DNA of 64,000 bases from Luteimonas sp. RC10 (GCF_014192745.1 NZ_JACHYJ010000005.1:248001-312000), one strand, 5' to 3'; counted from the first letter of the stretch, positions 47,565-56,552 are shown. Program-made: numbers and translations. The notes: generated by a model from the sequence alone, not told the origin.

Positions 47565-47897
47565 TCAGTCCAGTGCCGCGGCGTCGCGGCGCGTCGGTCC
47601 ACTGAACGCGACCAGCCGCTCGCCGCGCAGCACCAGTTGGCCGACATGGCGCTCGATGCCGTCCTCGGAATACTCGAAGCGGAAACTGCGCTCCACGCGC
47701 AGCCGCCCGCTGTCGTCGCGGCGCAGGCGCATCGCATAGGCGTGCACGCTCTGGTCGAGCCACTGCACGCCAGCGCGCTCGCAGGCCTGCCGGCCGAGCT
47801 GGCCGGCGCGCTCGGCCGCGCCCCGTGCCGCGCTCCACCACAAGAACGCGGCGAATGCGGCCAGCATCGCGAAGATCATCGTCGGGAAATCGGGCAT
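47565..47897 (-). CDS. DUF3301 family protein
   Basis: A 110-residue protein with one N-terminal membrane span (MIFAMLAAFAAFLWWSA). The soluble domain carries CERAGVQWLDQSVHAYAMRLRRDDSGRLRVERSFRFEYSEDG, the pattern of DUF3301. The function of the family is not known. It is probably an inner-membrane protein with a cytoplasmic domain. It stands alone on the minus strand, 116 bases after nadC. Confidence 0.85.
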   Translation of the reverse strand: MPDFPTMIFAMLAAFAAFLWWSAARGAAERAGQLGRQACERAGVQWLDQSVHAYAMRLRRDDSGRLRVERSFRFEYSEDGIERHVGQLVLRGERLVAFSGPTRRDAAALD

Positions 47898-48013
47898 GGG
47901 CGCAATGTGGCGGCGCGCGGCGGCGCATGCAAGTCACGCGCGGGCACGTGCGCCACGCAATCGGGGCGGGGCTGCGTTCGGGCACCGGTCCCGACAGGTC
48001 GGACCCGTTGTGG

Positions 48014-48892
48014 TCAGACGTCCTGGAGCTTGAGCGACAGGTCGATCGCCTGCACGTGCTTGGTCAGGGCGCCGATCGAGACATAGTCCACGCCGTCGGC
48101 GGCGATCGCGCGCAGGGCGTCGAGGTCGACGCTGCCCGAGACCTCCAGCGGAATGCGGCCGTCGAATGGCGCGGCATGCGCGATGGCGACGGCCTCGCGT
48201 CGCATCGCCACGTCGAAGTCGTCGATCAGGATGCGCGTGCAGCCGGCGGCGAGTGCTTCGCGCAATTCGTCGAGCGTTTCGACCTCGACCACCAGCGGCA
48301 GGCCCGGCGCCCGGGCATGCGCGTCGGCGATCGCCGCGGCGATGCCGCCAGCGGCGCGGATGTGGTTCTCCTTGAGCATCACCGTGTCGTAGAGCCCGAT
48401 GCGGTGATTCTCGCCGCCGCCAACGCGCACTGCGTACTTCTGCGCCAGGCGCAGGCCCGGCAGCGTCTTGCGGGTGTCGAGCAGGCGGGTGCCCGTGCCG
48501 GCCAGCGCCGCGACATGCTGCGCGGTGGCGGTGGCCGTCGCGCTCAAGGTCTGCAGGAAGTTCAGCGAGGTGCGCTCGGCAGACACCAGGGCGCGGCTGC
48601 GGCCGACGAGGGTGGCGAGCACGGTGCCGGCGGTGACGCGGTCGCCCTCGGCGACGTGCCAGTCGATCCGCACGTCCGAGTCGAGCGCGCGATGGCAGGC
48701 GTCGAACCATGGCCGGCCGCAGATCACCGCGTCCTGCTTGCACAGCAACTTGGCGGTGGCCGCGCGGTCGGGCAGCAGGGCTGCGGTCACATCGCCCGTG
48801 CCCAGATCCTCGGCCAGCGCCGTCGCAACGCTGGCGGCGACTGCGTCCGGGTCTGGCGGGGCGAGGCGGGGCGGGGCAGGGCGCTGGGTCAT
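48014..48892 (-). CDS. nadC: nicotinate-nucleotide pyrophosphorylase (quinolinate phosphoribosyltransferase)
   Basis: A 292-residue enzyme that makes nicotinate mononucleotide from quinolinate and PRPP in NAD synthesis. Family sequence includes AEDLGTGDVT, SAERTSLNFLQTLSATAT, LLDTRKTLPGLR, GGGENHRIGLYDTVMLKENH and a VEVET metal site. The ATG at 48892 (MTQRPAPPRLAPPD) gives the normal length; the longer frame upstream is not conserved-looking. No other NAD genes are adjacent. Confidence 0.94.
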   Translation of the reverse strand: MTQRPAPPRLAPPDPDAVAASVATALAEDLGTGDVTAALLPDRAATAKLLCKQDAVICGRPWFDACHRALDSDVRIDWHVAEGDRVTAGTVLATLVGRSRALVSAERTSLNFLQTLSATATATAQHVAALAGTGTRLLDTRKTLPGLRLAQKYAVRVGGGENHRIGLYDTVMLKENHIRAAGGIAAAIADAHARAPGLPLVVEVETLDELREALAAGCTRILIDDFDVAMRREAVAIAHAAPFDGRIPLEVSGSVDLDALRAIAADGVDYVSIGALTKHVQAIDLSLKLQDV

Positions 48893-48995
48893 GCGTGTCG
48901 TCCGATGGCGGGCCGGTCGTGGCGCGGGGAGTTCGGGGCGTGCGGCCGGGCCAGGGGCGGCCGGGCGGCCGATCACGCCGCAGGCGCCCGCATCA

Positions 48996-49277
48996 TCAGG
49001 CGCGCGCGCCGTCCTTCGGAAAGTCGGCGACCTGTCCGGTGGCGATGCCTTCCTCGACCAGCAGCACCGGAATGCCGTCGTCGACGCGGTAGACGCGCTT
49101 GCGATCATGGGTGATCAACGCCTCGCGCAGCGGCTGGTTCTGCGCGGTGCCGTCCTCGCGCTGCACCGTGCCGGCGGCGATCGCGGCATTGAGCGCATCC
49201 AGGCCGGGGCGGTCGAGCAGCGACAGCGGCTGGCGGCTGGCGGGGCAGACGAGGATGTCGAGCAACTTGCGGTCCAT
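48996..49277 (-). CDS. Trm112/UPF0434 family protein
   Basis: A 93-residue protein starting MDRKLLDILVCPASRQPLSLL, the typical start of YcaR/Trm112-like proteins, with the C-terminal VYRVDDGIPVLLVEEG. Only one cysteine of the usual zinc set is present, as in many bacterial members. Eukaryotic Trm112 activates methyltransferases; the bacterial role is uncertain. It is in the same direction as nadC. Confidence 0.87.
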   Translation of the reverse strand: MDRKLLDILVCPASRQPLSLLDRPGLDALNAAIAAGTVQREDGTAQNQPLREALITHDRKRVYRVDDGIPVLLVEEGIATGQVADFPKDGARA

Positions 49278-49433
49278 GGGGCAGGGTCCGGGCGTTTTCA
49301 GGAATCGCGGAAGCGTACCACCTCGCATCACGGACGCCGGGCCAGCAGCAGGCACAGCCCCTTCAAACGGGCGCCTTCTCCCGGCCGTCGAATCCGTCGT
49401 GACCCAAGCCGTTTGGCCAATGTCCTCAACGAA

Positions 49434-49487
49434 AAGCCGGGATCAGAGTGCAGTTCCGCCTTGCGAAATTGCACTCTGACCCCGGTT
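49434..49487. repeat. palindromic element copy D
   Basis: Left arm AAGCCGGGATCAGAGTGCA and right arm TGCACTCTGACCCCGGTT pair with few mismatches. It is in the 406-base divergent region between the Trm112-like gene and purE, directly beside repeat R copy 2. The bases 49278-49433 left of it show no feature. Confidence 0.85.
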
Positions 49488-49494
49488 CTTGGAC

Positions 49495-49649
49495 AGCGGT
49501 GCGGCATGCGGACGTCACGCGTGCTTCGCGTGGTCGGATCGCGACGCGGCCTCGACCGAGGGACAGCGGCTTCCGGCTGGCAGGCGGCTGCCCATCCGAA
49601 GTGGCCGGCCATTTCCCGCACAACCATTCCCGCACATGGGAGAAGAACC
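49495..49649 (-). repeat. dispersed repeat R, copy 2
   Basis: Read on the minus strand this has the same ordered landmarks as copy 1: ttcttctccc, cttcggatgggc, ccggaagcc, cctcggtcgaggccgc, ccacgcgaagcacgcgtg. It carries an extra stretch of about 12 bases near its start. One end abuts palindromic copy D and the other is next to the purE -10 element. Confidence 0.75.
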
Positions 49650-49651
49650 TC

Positions 49652-49657
49652 TAAAAT
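49652..49657 (+). promoter_or_regulatory. -10 element for purE
   Basis: TAAAAT lies 26 bases before the purE ATG at the edge of repeat R copy 2. A -35 candidate (TTCCCG, 49627-49632) would fall inside the repeat with 19-base spacing, which is long. No PurR-like operator was recognised. Confidence 0.45.
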
Positions 49658-49683
49658 GCCCGTTTGAGGCCGGAGCCCGCGCA

Positions 49684-50238
49684 ATGTCAGCCAACGACCA
49701 CAGCAGCACGTCCGCCAACGCCGCGTCAGGCGACCGGGCCGTGACCGGCAGGGCGCCGGTCGTGGGCATCGTGATGGGGTCGCGTTCGGACTGGGAGACG
49801 ATGCAGCACGCGGCGCAGAAGCTCGAGCAGCTCGGCGTCGCGCACGAAGTGCGCGTGGTCTCCGCGCACCGCACGCCGGATGTGCTGTTCGATTACGCCG
49901 CCTCGGCGCGGTCGCGCGGCCTGCGCGCGATCATTGCCGGCGCTGGCGGTGCCGCGCACCTGCCGGGCATGCTCGCCGCCAAGACCGCGGTCCCGGTGCT
50001 CGGGGTGCCGGTGCAGTCCAAGGCCTTCAACGGCCTCGATTCATTGCTGTCGATCGTGCAGATGCCGGCCGGGGTCCCGGTCGCGACGTTCGCGATCGGC
50101 AATGCCGGCGCGGCCAACGCTGCGCTGTTCGCCGCGGCGATGCTGGCCGCCGACGACGCGGCGGTCGCGCACGCGTTGGATGCGTTCCGGCAGCGGCAGA
50201 CCGAAGAGGTCGCCGCCAATGACGATCCGCGTCGATGA
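49684..50238 (+). CDS. purE: N5-carboxyaminoimidazole ribonucleotide mutase
   Basis: A 184-residue enzyme. After a poorly conserved tail of about 22 residues, the core has [19 protein letters not shown] and [13 protein letters not shown]. It converts N5-CAIR to CAIR in purine synthesis. The ATG at 49684 is the first in-frame Met downstream of the likely -10. The gene purK follows by 31 bases and provides its substrate. Confidence 0.95.
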   Translation: MSANDHSSTSANAASGDRAVTGRAPVVGIVMGSRSDWETMQHAAQKLEQLGVAHEVRVVSAHRTPDVLFDYAASARSRGLRAIIAGAGGAAHLPGMLAAKTAVPVLGVPVQSKAFNGLDSLLSIVQMPAGVPVATFAIGNAGAANAALFAAAMLAADDAAVAHALDAFRQRQTEEVAANDDPRR

Positions 50239-50269
50239 GCGCGGTTGAAGCGACGGAGCACGTGCAGGC

Positions 50270-51424
50270 ATGACGACGGTCGGGATTCTGGGTGGCGGGC
50301 AGCTGGCGCGCATGCTGGCCTTGGCGGGCCATCCGTTGGGACTGAATTTCCTCGTGCTCGACGGCGCCGCCGACGCCTGCGCTGGCCAATGCGCACCGCT
50401 GCTGCTGGGCGGCTACGACGATCCGGCAGCATTGGCCGACCTGGCCGCGCGGGTGGACGTGGCGACGTTCGATTTCGAGAACGTGCCTGCCGATGGCGCG
50501 CGGCGGCTCGCCGCCGATGTGCCGGTGTTCCCCAATCCCGATGCGTTGGCGCTGAGCCAGGACCGGCTGGCCGAGAAGACGCTGTTCCGAGAACTCGGCA
50601 TTCCGGTGCCGGATTTCGCCGATATCGTCACCCGCGCCGACCTCGACGCTGCGGTCGCGCGTCTGGGCATGCCCTGCATCCTCAAGACGCGGCGGCTGGG
50701 CTACGACGGCAAGGGCCAGTTCCGGATCCGCGAGACGGCCGACATCGATGCCGCCTGGGATGCGCTCGGTGCGCAGGCGCAGGCGACCGGCCTGATCCTC
50801 GAGGGCTTCGTCGCGTTCGAGCGCGAGCTCAGCGTGGTCGCGGTGCGCGGGCGCGACGGCACGTTCCGCACCTGGCCGCTGACCGAGAACCGCCACGTCG
50901 ATGGCGTGCTGTCGACCAGCCTGGCGCCGGCGGTCGCCGACGCGGGGACGGTGCGCACCGCGACCGCGCATGCGCGCGCGATCGCCGAACGGCTGGACTA
51001 CGTCGGCGTGTTCGCGCTGGAACTGTTCTGCCGCGGCGACGAATTGCTCGCCAACGAGCTCGCGCCGCGCGTGCACAACTCCGGGCACTGGACGATCGAA
51101 GGCGCCGAGACCTCGCAGTTCGAGAACCATCTGCGCGCCGTGCTCGGCCTGCCGCTGGGCGAGACCGCGCCGCGGGGCGTGTCGTGCATGCTCAACTGGC
51201 TCGGCGCGATGCCCGACGCCGCCGCCGCGCTGGCCGTGCCCGGCGTGCACTGGCACGACTACGGCAAGCAGCCGCGCGAGGGTCGCAAGGTCGGCCATGC
51301 GACCGTCCGCGCCGATGATGCGCAGACGCTGGCCCAGCGCCTGACGGCGCTGGGCGAGGCCTTGGGCCGGCAATCGCAGGTCGCGCCGGTCGTCGCGCGG
51401 CTGGGCGCGCTCACCGCCGCGTGA
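50270..51424 (+). CDS. purK: N5-carboxyaminoimidazole ribonucleotide synthase
   Basis: A 384-residue ATP-grasp enzyme starting MTTVGILGGGQLARMLALAG. It has the ATP-grasp motifs KTRRLGYDGKGQFRI and ELFCRGDELLANELAPRVHNSGHWTIEGA. It carboxylates AIR with bicarbonate and ATP. It forms an operon with purE. Confidence 0.95.
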   Translation: MTTVGILGGGQLARMLALAGHPLGLNFLVLDGAADACAGQCAPLLLGGYDDPAALADLAARVDVATFDFENVPADGARRLAADVPVFPNPDALALSQDRLAEKTLFRELGIPVPDFADIVTRADLDAAVARLGMPCILKTRRLGYDGKGQFRIRETADIDAAWDALGAQAQATGLILEGFVAFERELSVVAVRGRDGTFRTWPLTENRHVDGVLSTSLAPAVADAGTVRTATAHARAIAERLDYVGVFALELFCRGDELLANELAPRVHNSGHWTIEGAETSQFENHLRAVLGLPLGETAPRGVSCMLNWLGAMPDAAAALAVPGVHWHDYGKQPREGRKVGHATVRADDAQTLAQRLTALGEALGRQSQVAPVVARLGALTAA

Positions 51425-51474
51425 TCTCCGCTTTCTCTGTTGCGTAAGGCGATCAGGCGGCGCGCCGCACGCCG

Positions 51475-51960
51475 TCAGTCACGCGACGACGGCGCCTGCG
51501 CGCTGCGGTCGGGCCGCGCCACCGCCCAGAAGCTGGCCGCCACCAGCGCCCAGCACAGGCCGAACGAGAGCGGCACCACCGGTCGCTCGACGAGGGTCTG
51601 GAACAGGTAGGCGATCGCGTAGCCCCAGCCGTAGCCGAGGAAGCCGGCGACGTGGATGACCGCCCACAGCACCAGCGCCATGGCGAACCACACCACCACG
51701 TAGGACGACAGCGTGCTGCGCCCGAGCCTGCGCAGCGCCGCGTGGACCGGCAGCCCGATCAGCAGCATCGCGACGTAGCCAAGTGCCAGTCCGATGGCGG
51801 CGCCGAGCGCGAGCCGCTGGCCGCGGTTGAGCTCGGACAGGATCGCGTCGGAGATCGGAAAGGACACCCGGACGTAGGCGATCGCGAAGACGGTCGCCCA
51901 CACCGGCGCGATCGCGGCGGCGGCCAACGTGCGTTTCCATGCCCCCATGCGGCGACTCAT
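51475..51960 (-). CDS. small membrane protein coupled to the iron-chelate ABC importer
   Basis: A 161-residue protein with four hydrophobic spans, at about 9-31, 49-68, 84-108 and 122-148. I do not recognise a family. Its ATG overlaps the stop of the ABC ATPase gene (ATGA), so it is translated together with the importer and lies last in that unit. It could be an accessory subunit or a passenger gene. Confidence 0.72.
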   Translation of the reverse strand: MSRRMGAWKRTLAAAAIAPVWATVFAIAYVRVSFPISDAILSELNRGQRLALGAAIGLALGYVAMLLIGLPVHAALRRLGRSTLSSYVVVWFAMALVLWAVIHVAGFLGYGWGYAIAYLFQTLVERPVVPLSFGLCWALVAASFWAVARPDRSAQAPSSRD

Positions 51961-52745
51961 CTGGGATCGTCGCTGACCACCAGCGGCACGCCGCGGGTCG
52001 GGTGCTCGAGCACCAGCACCGGCTGCCGGTACACCCGCTCGATGGTCTCGCGGGTCAGCACCTCGCGCGGGCTGCCATCGGCGGCGACGCGGCCGTGCTG
52101 CAGCATGACGATGCGGTCGGCATGGCCGGCGGCGAGGTTGAGGTCGTGCAGCACGACGATCACGCAGGCACCGTCGTCGGCCAACTGACGCGCGGTCCGC
52201 AGCACCGCCTCCTGATGCTGCAGGTCGAGCGCGGCGGTGGGCTCGTCGAGGAACACCACCGGCGTGGTCTGCGCGAGGACGCGCGCGAATGCGGTACGCG
52301 AGGCTTCACCGCCCGAGAGCGTCTGCACGTCACGGCCGGCGAGGTGGACGATGTCGGCGGTGGCCATCGCCGCCTCGGCGATGCGCGTGTCCTCGGCCGG
52401 CGCGGGCGGGTGCGGCAGTCGCCCCATCGCGACGACCTCGCGCACGCTGAAGGCGAAACGCACCGCATGGTCCTGCGGCAGCACGCTGCGCTCGCGTGCC
52501 AGCGCGCGTGCCTTCCAGTCGCGCAGCGGTGCGCCCGCGAGCCGGACGTGGCCCGTTGCCGGCACCAGGTCGCCGGAGGCCACGGCCAGCAGGGTCGACT
52601 TGCCGGCGCCATTGGGACCGACGAGCGCGGTCAGCGTGCCGCGCGCGAAGCGCAGATCGACGTCGTCGAGGATCGCGCGTCCGTCGATGCGCACGCTCGC
52701 ACGCTCGATTGCCAGCACGTCCTGGGTGGCATCGGCTGTGCTCAC
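51957..52745 (-). CDS. hmuV: haem/iron-chelate ABC importer ATPase
   Basis: A 262-residue ATPase. The GTG at 52745 overlaps the permease stop. Walker A is GPNGAGKST, the signature is LSGGEASRTAFARVLAQ, and Walker B is VVFLDEPTAALDLQ, followed by VVLHDLNLAAGHADR. This pattern fits HmuV/FecE-type importers. It energises transport of haem or ferric siderophore through the partner permease. Confidence 0.88.
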   Translation of the reverse strand: MSTADATQDVLAIERASVRIDGRAILDDVDLRFARGTLTALVGPNGAGKSTLLAVASGDLVPATGHVRLAGAPLRDWKARALARERSVLPQDHAVRFAFSVREVVAMGRLPHPPAPAEDTRIAEAAMATADIVHLAGRDVQTLSGGEASRTAFARVLAQTTPVVFLDEPTAALDLQHQEAVLRTARQLADDGACVIVVLHDLNLAAGHADRIVMLQHGRVAADGSPREVLTRETIERVYRQPVLVLEHPTRGVPLVVSDDPR

Positions 52746-53812
52746 GCGCCGCCCCGCTTGCGGCCGCGCAGCACCAGCCACAGGAAGAACGGCGCGCCGA
52801 GCGCGGCGGAGAACAGGCCCAGCGGGATCTCCGACGGCGGATCGAGGCTGCGTGCGGCGGTGTCGGCCAGCACCACCAGCAGGCCGCCGGTCGCGCCCGA
52901 CAACGGCAGCAACCAGCGATGGCCGGGGCCGGCGAGCAGGCGCACGAAATGCGGCACGACCAGGCCGACGAAGCCGACCACGCCGGCGAATGCGACCGCC
53001 GAGCCGACCAGCAGCGCGCAGACCGCGACCAGCAGCGCGCGCGTGCGACGCACATCCAGGCCGATGTGCTGGGCCTGGCGTTCGCCCAGCGCGAGCATGT
53101 CCAACGGGGTCGCCAGGCGCGTCAGTGCGATCGCGCCGATCGCGAACGCCGGCACCGCGGCCAGCAGGTCGGCCCAGTCGGCCATTGCCAGCGAGCCCAT
53201 CTGCCAGAACACCAGCGACTGCAGCTCGTCGCTGCGCGCGATGTAGGTGAAGAACCCGATCGCCGCCGAGCAGCCCGCGGCGATCGCGATGCCTACCAGC
53301 AGCAGCGTCGCGGTGCCGCCGCCGCGGTCGGGACGGGCGAGCAGATAGATCAGCGTGGTCGTCACCGCGCCACCGGCGAACGCGGCGACCGGAATCGTCC
53401 AGGCGCCGAACACGGTGGCGCCGAGCACGATTGCCGCGACTGCGCCGAGCGCGGCGCCGTGGGTCACGCCGACGATGCCCGGGTCAGCCAGCGGGTTGCC
53501 GAACAGGCCCTGCAGCCCGGCGCCGGCCATGGCCAGCGAGGCGCCGACGATGACCGCCAGCAATGCGCGCGGCACGCGCAGGTTCCAGACCACCGAGATG
53601 TCGCGCTGAGTCAGCGTGCCGGCATCGGCCAGGCCCAGCTGGTGGGCAATCACGTGCATCACATCGCCCGGCGGGATCCGCAGCGGGCCGACGCCGAACG
53701 ACAGCACGATCACCAGCGCCAGCAGTGCGAGCATGCCGACGAACAACAGGCCGCCGGGCGGCCGCCTGACCTGGCCGGTGCGCCGCGACGTCGCGCGGCC
53801 GTCGGCACTCAT
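52742..53812 (-). CDS. hmuU: FecCD-family permease of the importer
   Basis: A 356-residue protein with about ten spans. Family sequences include VVWNLRVPRALLAVIVGASLAMAGAGLQGLFGNPLADPGIVG and GERQAQHIGLDV. The ATG at 53812 overlaps the binding-protein stop (ATGA). The first 20 residues are basic and cytoplasmic. It forms a dimeric channel with the ATPase. Confidence 0.9.
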   Translation of the reverse strand: MSADGRATSRRTGQVRRPPGGLLFVGMLALLALVIVLSFGVGPLRIPPGDVMHVIAHQLGLADAGTLTQRDISVVWNLRVPRALLAVIVGASLAMAGAGLQGLFGNPLADPGIVGVTHGAALGAVAAIVLGATVFGAWTIPVAAFAGGAVTTTLIYLLARPDRGGGTATLLLVGIAIAAGCSAAIGFFTYIARSDELQSLVFWQMGSLAMADWADLLAAVPAFAIGAIALTRLATPLDMLALGERQAQHIGLDVRRTRALLVAVCALLVGSAVAFAGVVGFVGLVVPHFVRLLAGPGHRWLLPLSGATGGLLVVLADTAARSLDPPSEIPLGLFSAALGAPFFLWLVLRGRKRGGA

Positions 53813-54861
53813 GCGCCAGGCTGGGCGTCGAGCTCGGCGGCCAGTTCGGCCAGCGCGGTCGCCAACGCCAGTGCGCCGGTGCCGCTGGCGACGCTGGTCG
53901 CCTTGAGCTGCAGGTCGGGCATCACCCAGACGCGGTTGGCGATGCCCGCCGGCGTCTGCCGCAGAGTCGGGTAGGCCTTCCACAGGCCGTCGGGTCCGCC
54001 GAACACGCGCAGGTCGTCCTCGCTGACCAGGATCACTTCAGGATCGGCGGCGATGATGCCTTCGTTGCTCAGCTGCGAGTAGTTGGCCACGCGGGCCTCA
54101 TCGCCGACGTTGATGCCGCCGGCCAGGCGGATGACATCGGCCGCCGCGGTGTCGGCGCCACCGACAGTGGGCGCGCCACCGCCGCCGGTGGCCGAGACAT
54201 GGATCACCCGCGGGCGGCGGGTGTGGCGCGCGGCGATGGCGGCAGCCTCGTCGAGCTGGGCCTGCACGCGCGCGGCCAGGTGCTCGCCCTCGTCGGCGTG
54301 GCCGAAGGCGGCGGCGATCTTGCGCACCTTGTCCGGGGCCGGCTGCAGTTCGTCGACGATGATCATCGCGTGGCCGGCATCGCGCAGCGGCTGGGCGAGC
54401 TTGCCGTGCCGGCGCAGGCTGTTGCCGACGAACAGGGTGCCATCGAGGCTCAGCACGCCCTCGACACCGGTGGTGCGGTTGAACAGGAAATGGTGGGGCG
54501 CCTTGCGCCCGGTCTCGGTCACGCTGTTGACCGGCGCGGCGAACACCTGGTCCGACAGGCCGAGCGCGTCCATGACCATGACGATGTCGTCGTTGCCGAC
54601 GATCGTGCGGCTGGTATCGGAAATGGTGACCTCGACGCCGTCGTCGGAGCGGACGGTCGTCGGCAGGTCCTGGGTCGAGCGCGGGATCTGTGGCACGTCG
54701 GTGCCGGCGACCCGGCGCCAGCCATCGGGCAGCGCCGTGTCGGCGGCGGTCTGCGGGGTGGCGATCGTGGTGTCGTCGCCGTTGCGGGCGCAGCCGGCGA
54801 GGGCGCAGGCGAGGCTGGCGGCCAGCAGGGCCGCATGGCGGATCGTGACGCGCTGGAACAT
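53809..54861 (-). CDS. hmuT: haem/iron-chelate-binding lipoprotein
   Basis: A 350-residue class III solute-binding protein. The lipobox is CALAGC with Cys24 or nearby. The two lobes have ISDTSRTIVGNDDIVMVMDALGL and GGINVGDEARVANYSQLSNEGIIAADPEVILV, the latter close to HmuT. The ligand may be haem or a ferric siderophore; the gene name is by resemblance only. It is the first gene of the importer. Confidence 0.82.
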   Translation of the reverse strand: MFQRVTIRHAALLAASLACALAGCARNGDDTTIATPQTAADTALPDGWRRVAGTDVPQIPRSTQDLPTTVRSDDGVEVTISDTSRTIVGNDDIVMVMDALGLSDQVFAAPVNSVTETGRKAPHHFLFNRTTGVEGVLSLDGTLFVGNSLRRHGKLAQPLRDAGHAMIIVDELQPAPDKVRKIAAAFGHADEGEHLAARVQAQLDEAAAIAARHTRRPRVIHVSATGGGGAPTVGGADTAAADVIRLAGGINVGDEARVANYSQLSNEGIIAADPEVILVSEDDLRVFGGPDGLWKAYPTLRQTPAGIANRVWVMPDLQLKATSVASGTGALALATALAELAAELDAQPGA

Positions 54862-54893
54862 CGGCCTGTCACCTTGTCGAATCGGATGAAGAC

Positions 54894-54921
54894 GCCGCGG
54901 CCGGATGGAGCCGGCCGCGGC
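54894..54921 (-). promoter_or_regulatory. hairpin in the hmuT leader downstream of a TAAAAT element
   Basis: Arms GCCGCGGCCGG and CCGGCCGCGGC form an 11-bp stem with a 6-base loop, 33 bases before the hmuT ATG. On the minus strand a TAAAAT (54930-54935) lies just upstream, so the stem would be at the very 5' end of the mRNA. It could instead be the terminator of the beta-propeller gene. Confidence 0.4.
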
Positions 54922-55027
54922 GCATGTGGATTTTAGCCGGTATCACCCATCACGCGGCTGCGCGCCGCGTACGGTGTCCGCGCCACCGACGTGGCGCGGC
55001 ACCGGCATTGACATGCCGCCTGGGCGA

Positions 55028-56401
55028 TCAGCGGGCCTTGGGGGCGATCCGACGGATGTGGTCGCCCTTCGGGTCCTCGGCGCCGCGCGCCTTGTTGACC
55101 GAGTAGACGACGCCGTTGGCGCCCTTGCTGACGTGGTTGGGGAAGCTGCCGCCGTCGAAGTTCGCCACGACCTGACCGTTGTCGTCGACCACGGTGATCG
55201 TGTCGGCGCCGCGGTTGACGACGTAGGCCAGGCGCTGGGTCGGCTCGTAGGACACGTTCAACGCACCGGCACCGACGTAGACGTCGTGGTCGATCGTGCC
55301 GGTCTGCGGATCGACGATCAGCAGGTTGTCGCTGCCCTGCGACACCACCAGCAGGCGCTGGCCGACCGGGTTCCAGGCCACGCCGATCGCGCTGCGCGCA
55401 TTGACCAGCGGCACCACCTTCTCCACCGCGTTGCTGGCGGTGTCGATGACCGCGGCCTCGGGCGTGGACATGCTGGCGGTGTAGAGCTTGCCGGTCGCCA
55501 CATCCAGATCGAGGCTGGTCGGGGCGAAGGATTCGCCGCGCACGCCGGACTCGATGACGATATTGTCGAGCTGGGTCAGTTGCTTGGCGTCGAACACCGA
55601 AATGAAGTTCTCACCCGAGGCGGTGGCGTAGACGCGGCCGCGCTGGGTGTCGACGACGACGTCGCGCGCATGCGGCACGGCGCCGACCGGGAACTGCTTG
55701 ACCAGCGACAGGTCGGACTGGCGGTAGACGGCGACGGTGTCCTGGCGGGTGTTGGTGACCCAGACGTGGCCGTTGGCGTCATCGACGCCGACGCCGTACA
55801 CGGCGAACACGCCGCCGGCCGGCGCTGCGCCGGGCGTGGCGCTCGCCACGACCTGCAGCGACTGCGGGTCAACCTTCTGCAGCGCCGAGACAGTGACCGG
55901 CGGGCGGCCGACCGCGCTGGTCACGAACAGCGCGTCGTTCTTCGCGCTGTAGGCCACCTGGTACAGGCCCGGCGCGAGCTTGGCGCTGCGCACGTCGAAG
56001 CGCGCTTCACCCGATACCGGCAACTGCTGCGAGACCTTCAGCTCGAAGATCGAGGCTGCATCCGGGCCGCTGGTGCGCACGACCACCGGATGCACGCCAA
56101 CAGCCGCATCGGCCGGGATCGCGACCCGACCCTTGAAGGCGCCCTGGGCGTCGGCGACGAACGGCTGCGCGTTGAGCACGGTCTCGCCGCGCAGCAGGGT
56201 GACCTGCTGGCCGGGCTTGAAGCCGCTGCCGTTGAGCTCGACCTCGCTGCCCGGCAGCACGACCTGGCTGGCGGCGCGGACGTTGCCCTTGAAATCGGTA
56301 TCGGGCTGGCTGAACACCTGGGCGCCGGCGAGGCCGGTCACGGCCGAAAGTGCAAGGGCGAGGGCGGCCAGCCGCAGGCCGCGGGAAGGCAAGGTTGTCA
56401 T
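55028..56401 (-). CDS. secreted beta-propeller protein (YncE/YVTN type)
   Basis: A 457-residue protein with signal peptide LRLAALALALSAVTGLAGA. Residues about 30-140 look like an immunoglobulin-like domain (VVLPGSEVELNGSGFKPGQQVTLLRG). Residues 145-457 hold about seven propeller blades with VVDTQRGRVYATASG, SLDLDVATGKLYTASMS and VSYEPTQRLAYVVNRGADTITVVD. E. coli YncE is a similar, iron-regulated periplasmic propeller. Being between an iron ABC importer and siderophore genes suggests a part in iron uptake, but no activity is known. Confidence 0.85.
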   Translation of the reverse strand: MTTLPSRGLRLAALALALSAVTGLAGAQVFSQPDTDFKGNVRAASQVVLPGSEVELNGSGFKPGQQVTLLRGETVLNAQPFVADAQGAFKGRVAIPADAAVGVHPVVVRTSGPDAASIFELKVSQQLPVSGEARFDVRSAKLAPGLYQVAYSAKNDALFVTSAVGRPPVTVSALQKVDPQSLQVVASATPGAAPAGGVFAVYGVGVDDANGHVWVTNTRQDTVAVYRQSDLSLVKQFPVGAVPHARDVVVDTQRGRVYATASGENFISVFDAKQLTQLDNIVIESGVRGESFAPTSLDLDVATGKLYTASMSTPEAAVIDTASNAVEKVVPLVNARSAIGVAWNPVGQRLLVVSQGSDNLLIVDPQTGTIDHDVYVGAGALNVSYEPTQRLAYVVNRGADTITVVDDNGQVVANFDGGSFPNHVSKGANGVVYSVNKARGAEDPKGDHIRRIAPKAR

Positions 56402-56552
56402 GACGGACTCCTGGAGCGCTGAAAGAACCGGCGGAACGTGCAGCCGGAGGAAGGGAAACACGGTGGCTGGGACGTCGGGCGTCGTGGCGATGGCGGACGC
56501 CGGCAGGGCCGGGGTCCGGGTCGGGCGGGGCGCGGCGGCGGCCGCGCCGGGA

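Noticed and set aside
54862..55027. Cobalamin riboswitch or other known riboswitch upstream of the ABC importer
   Set aside because: Only a simple GC stem is present; no B12-box-like conserved core was found.
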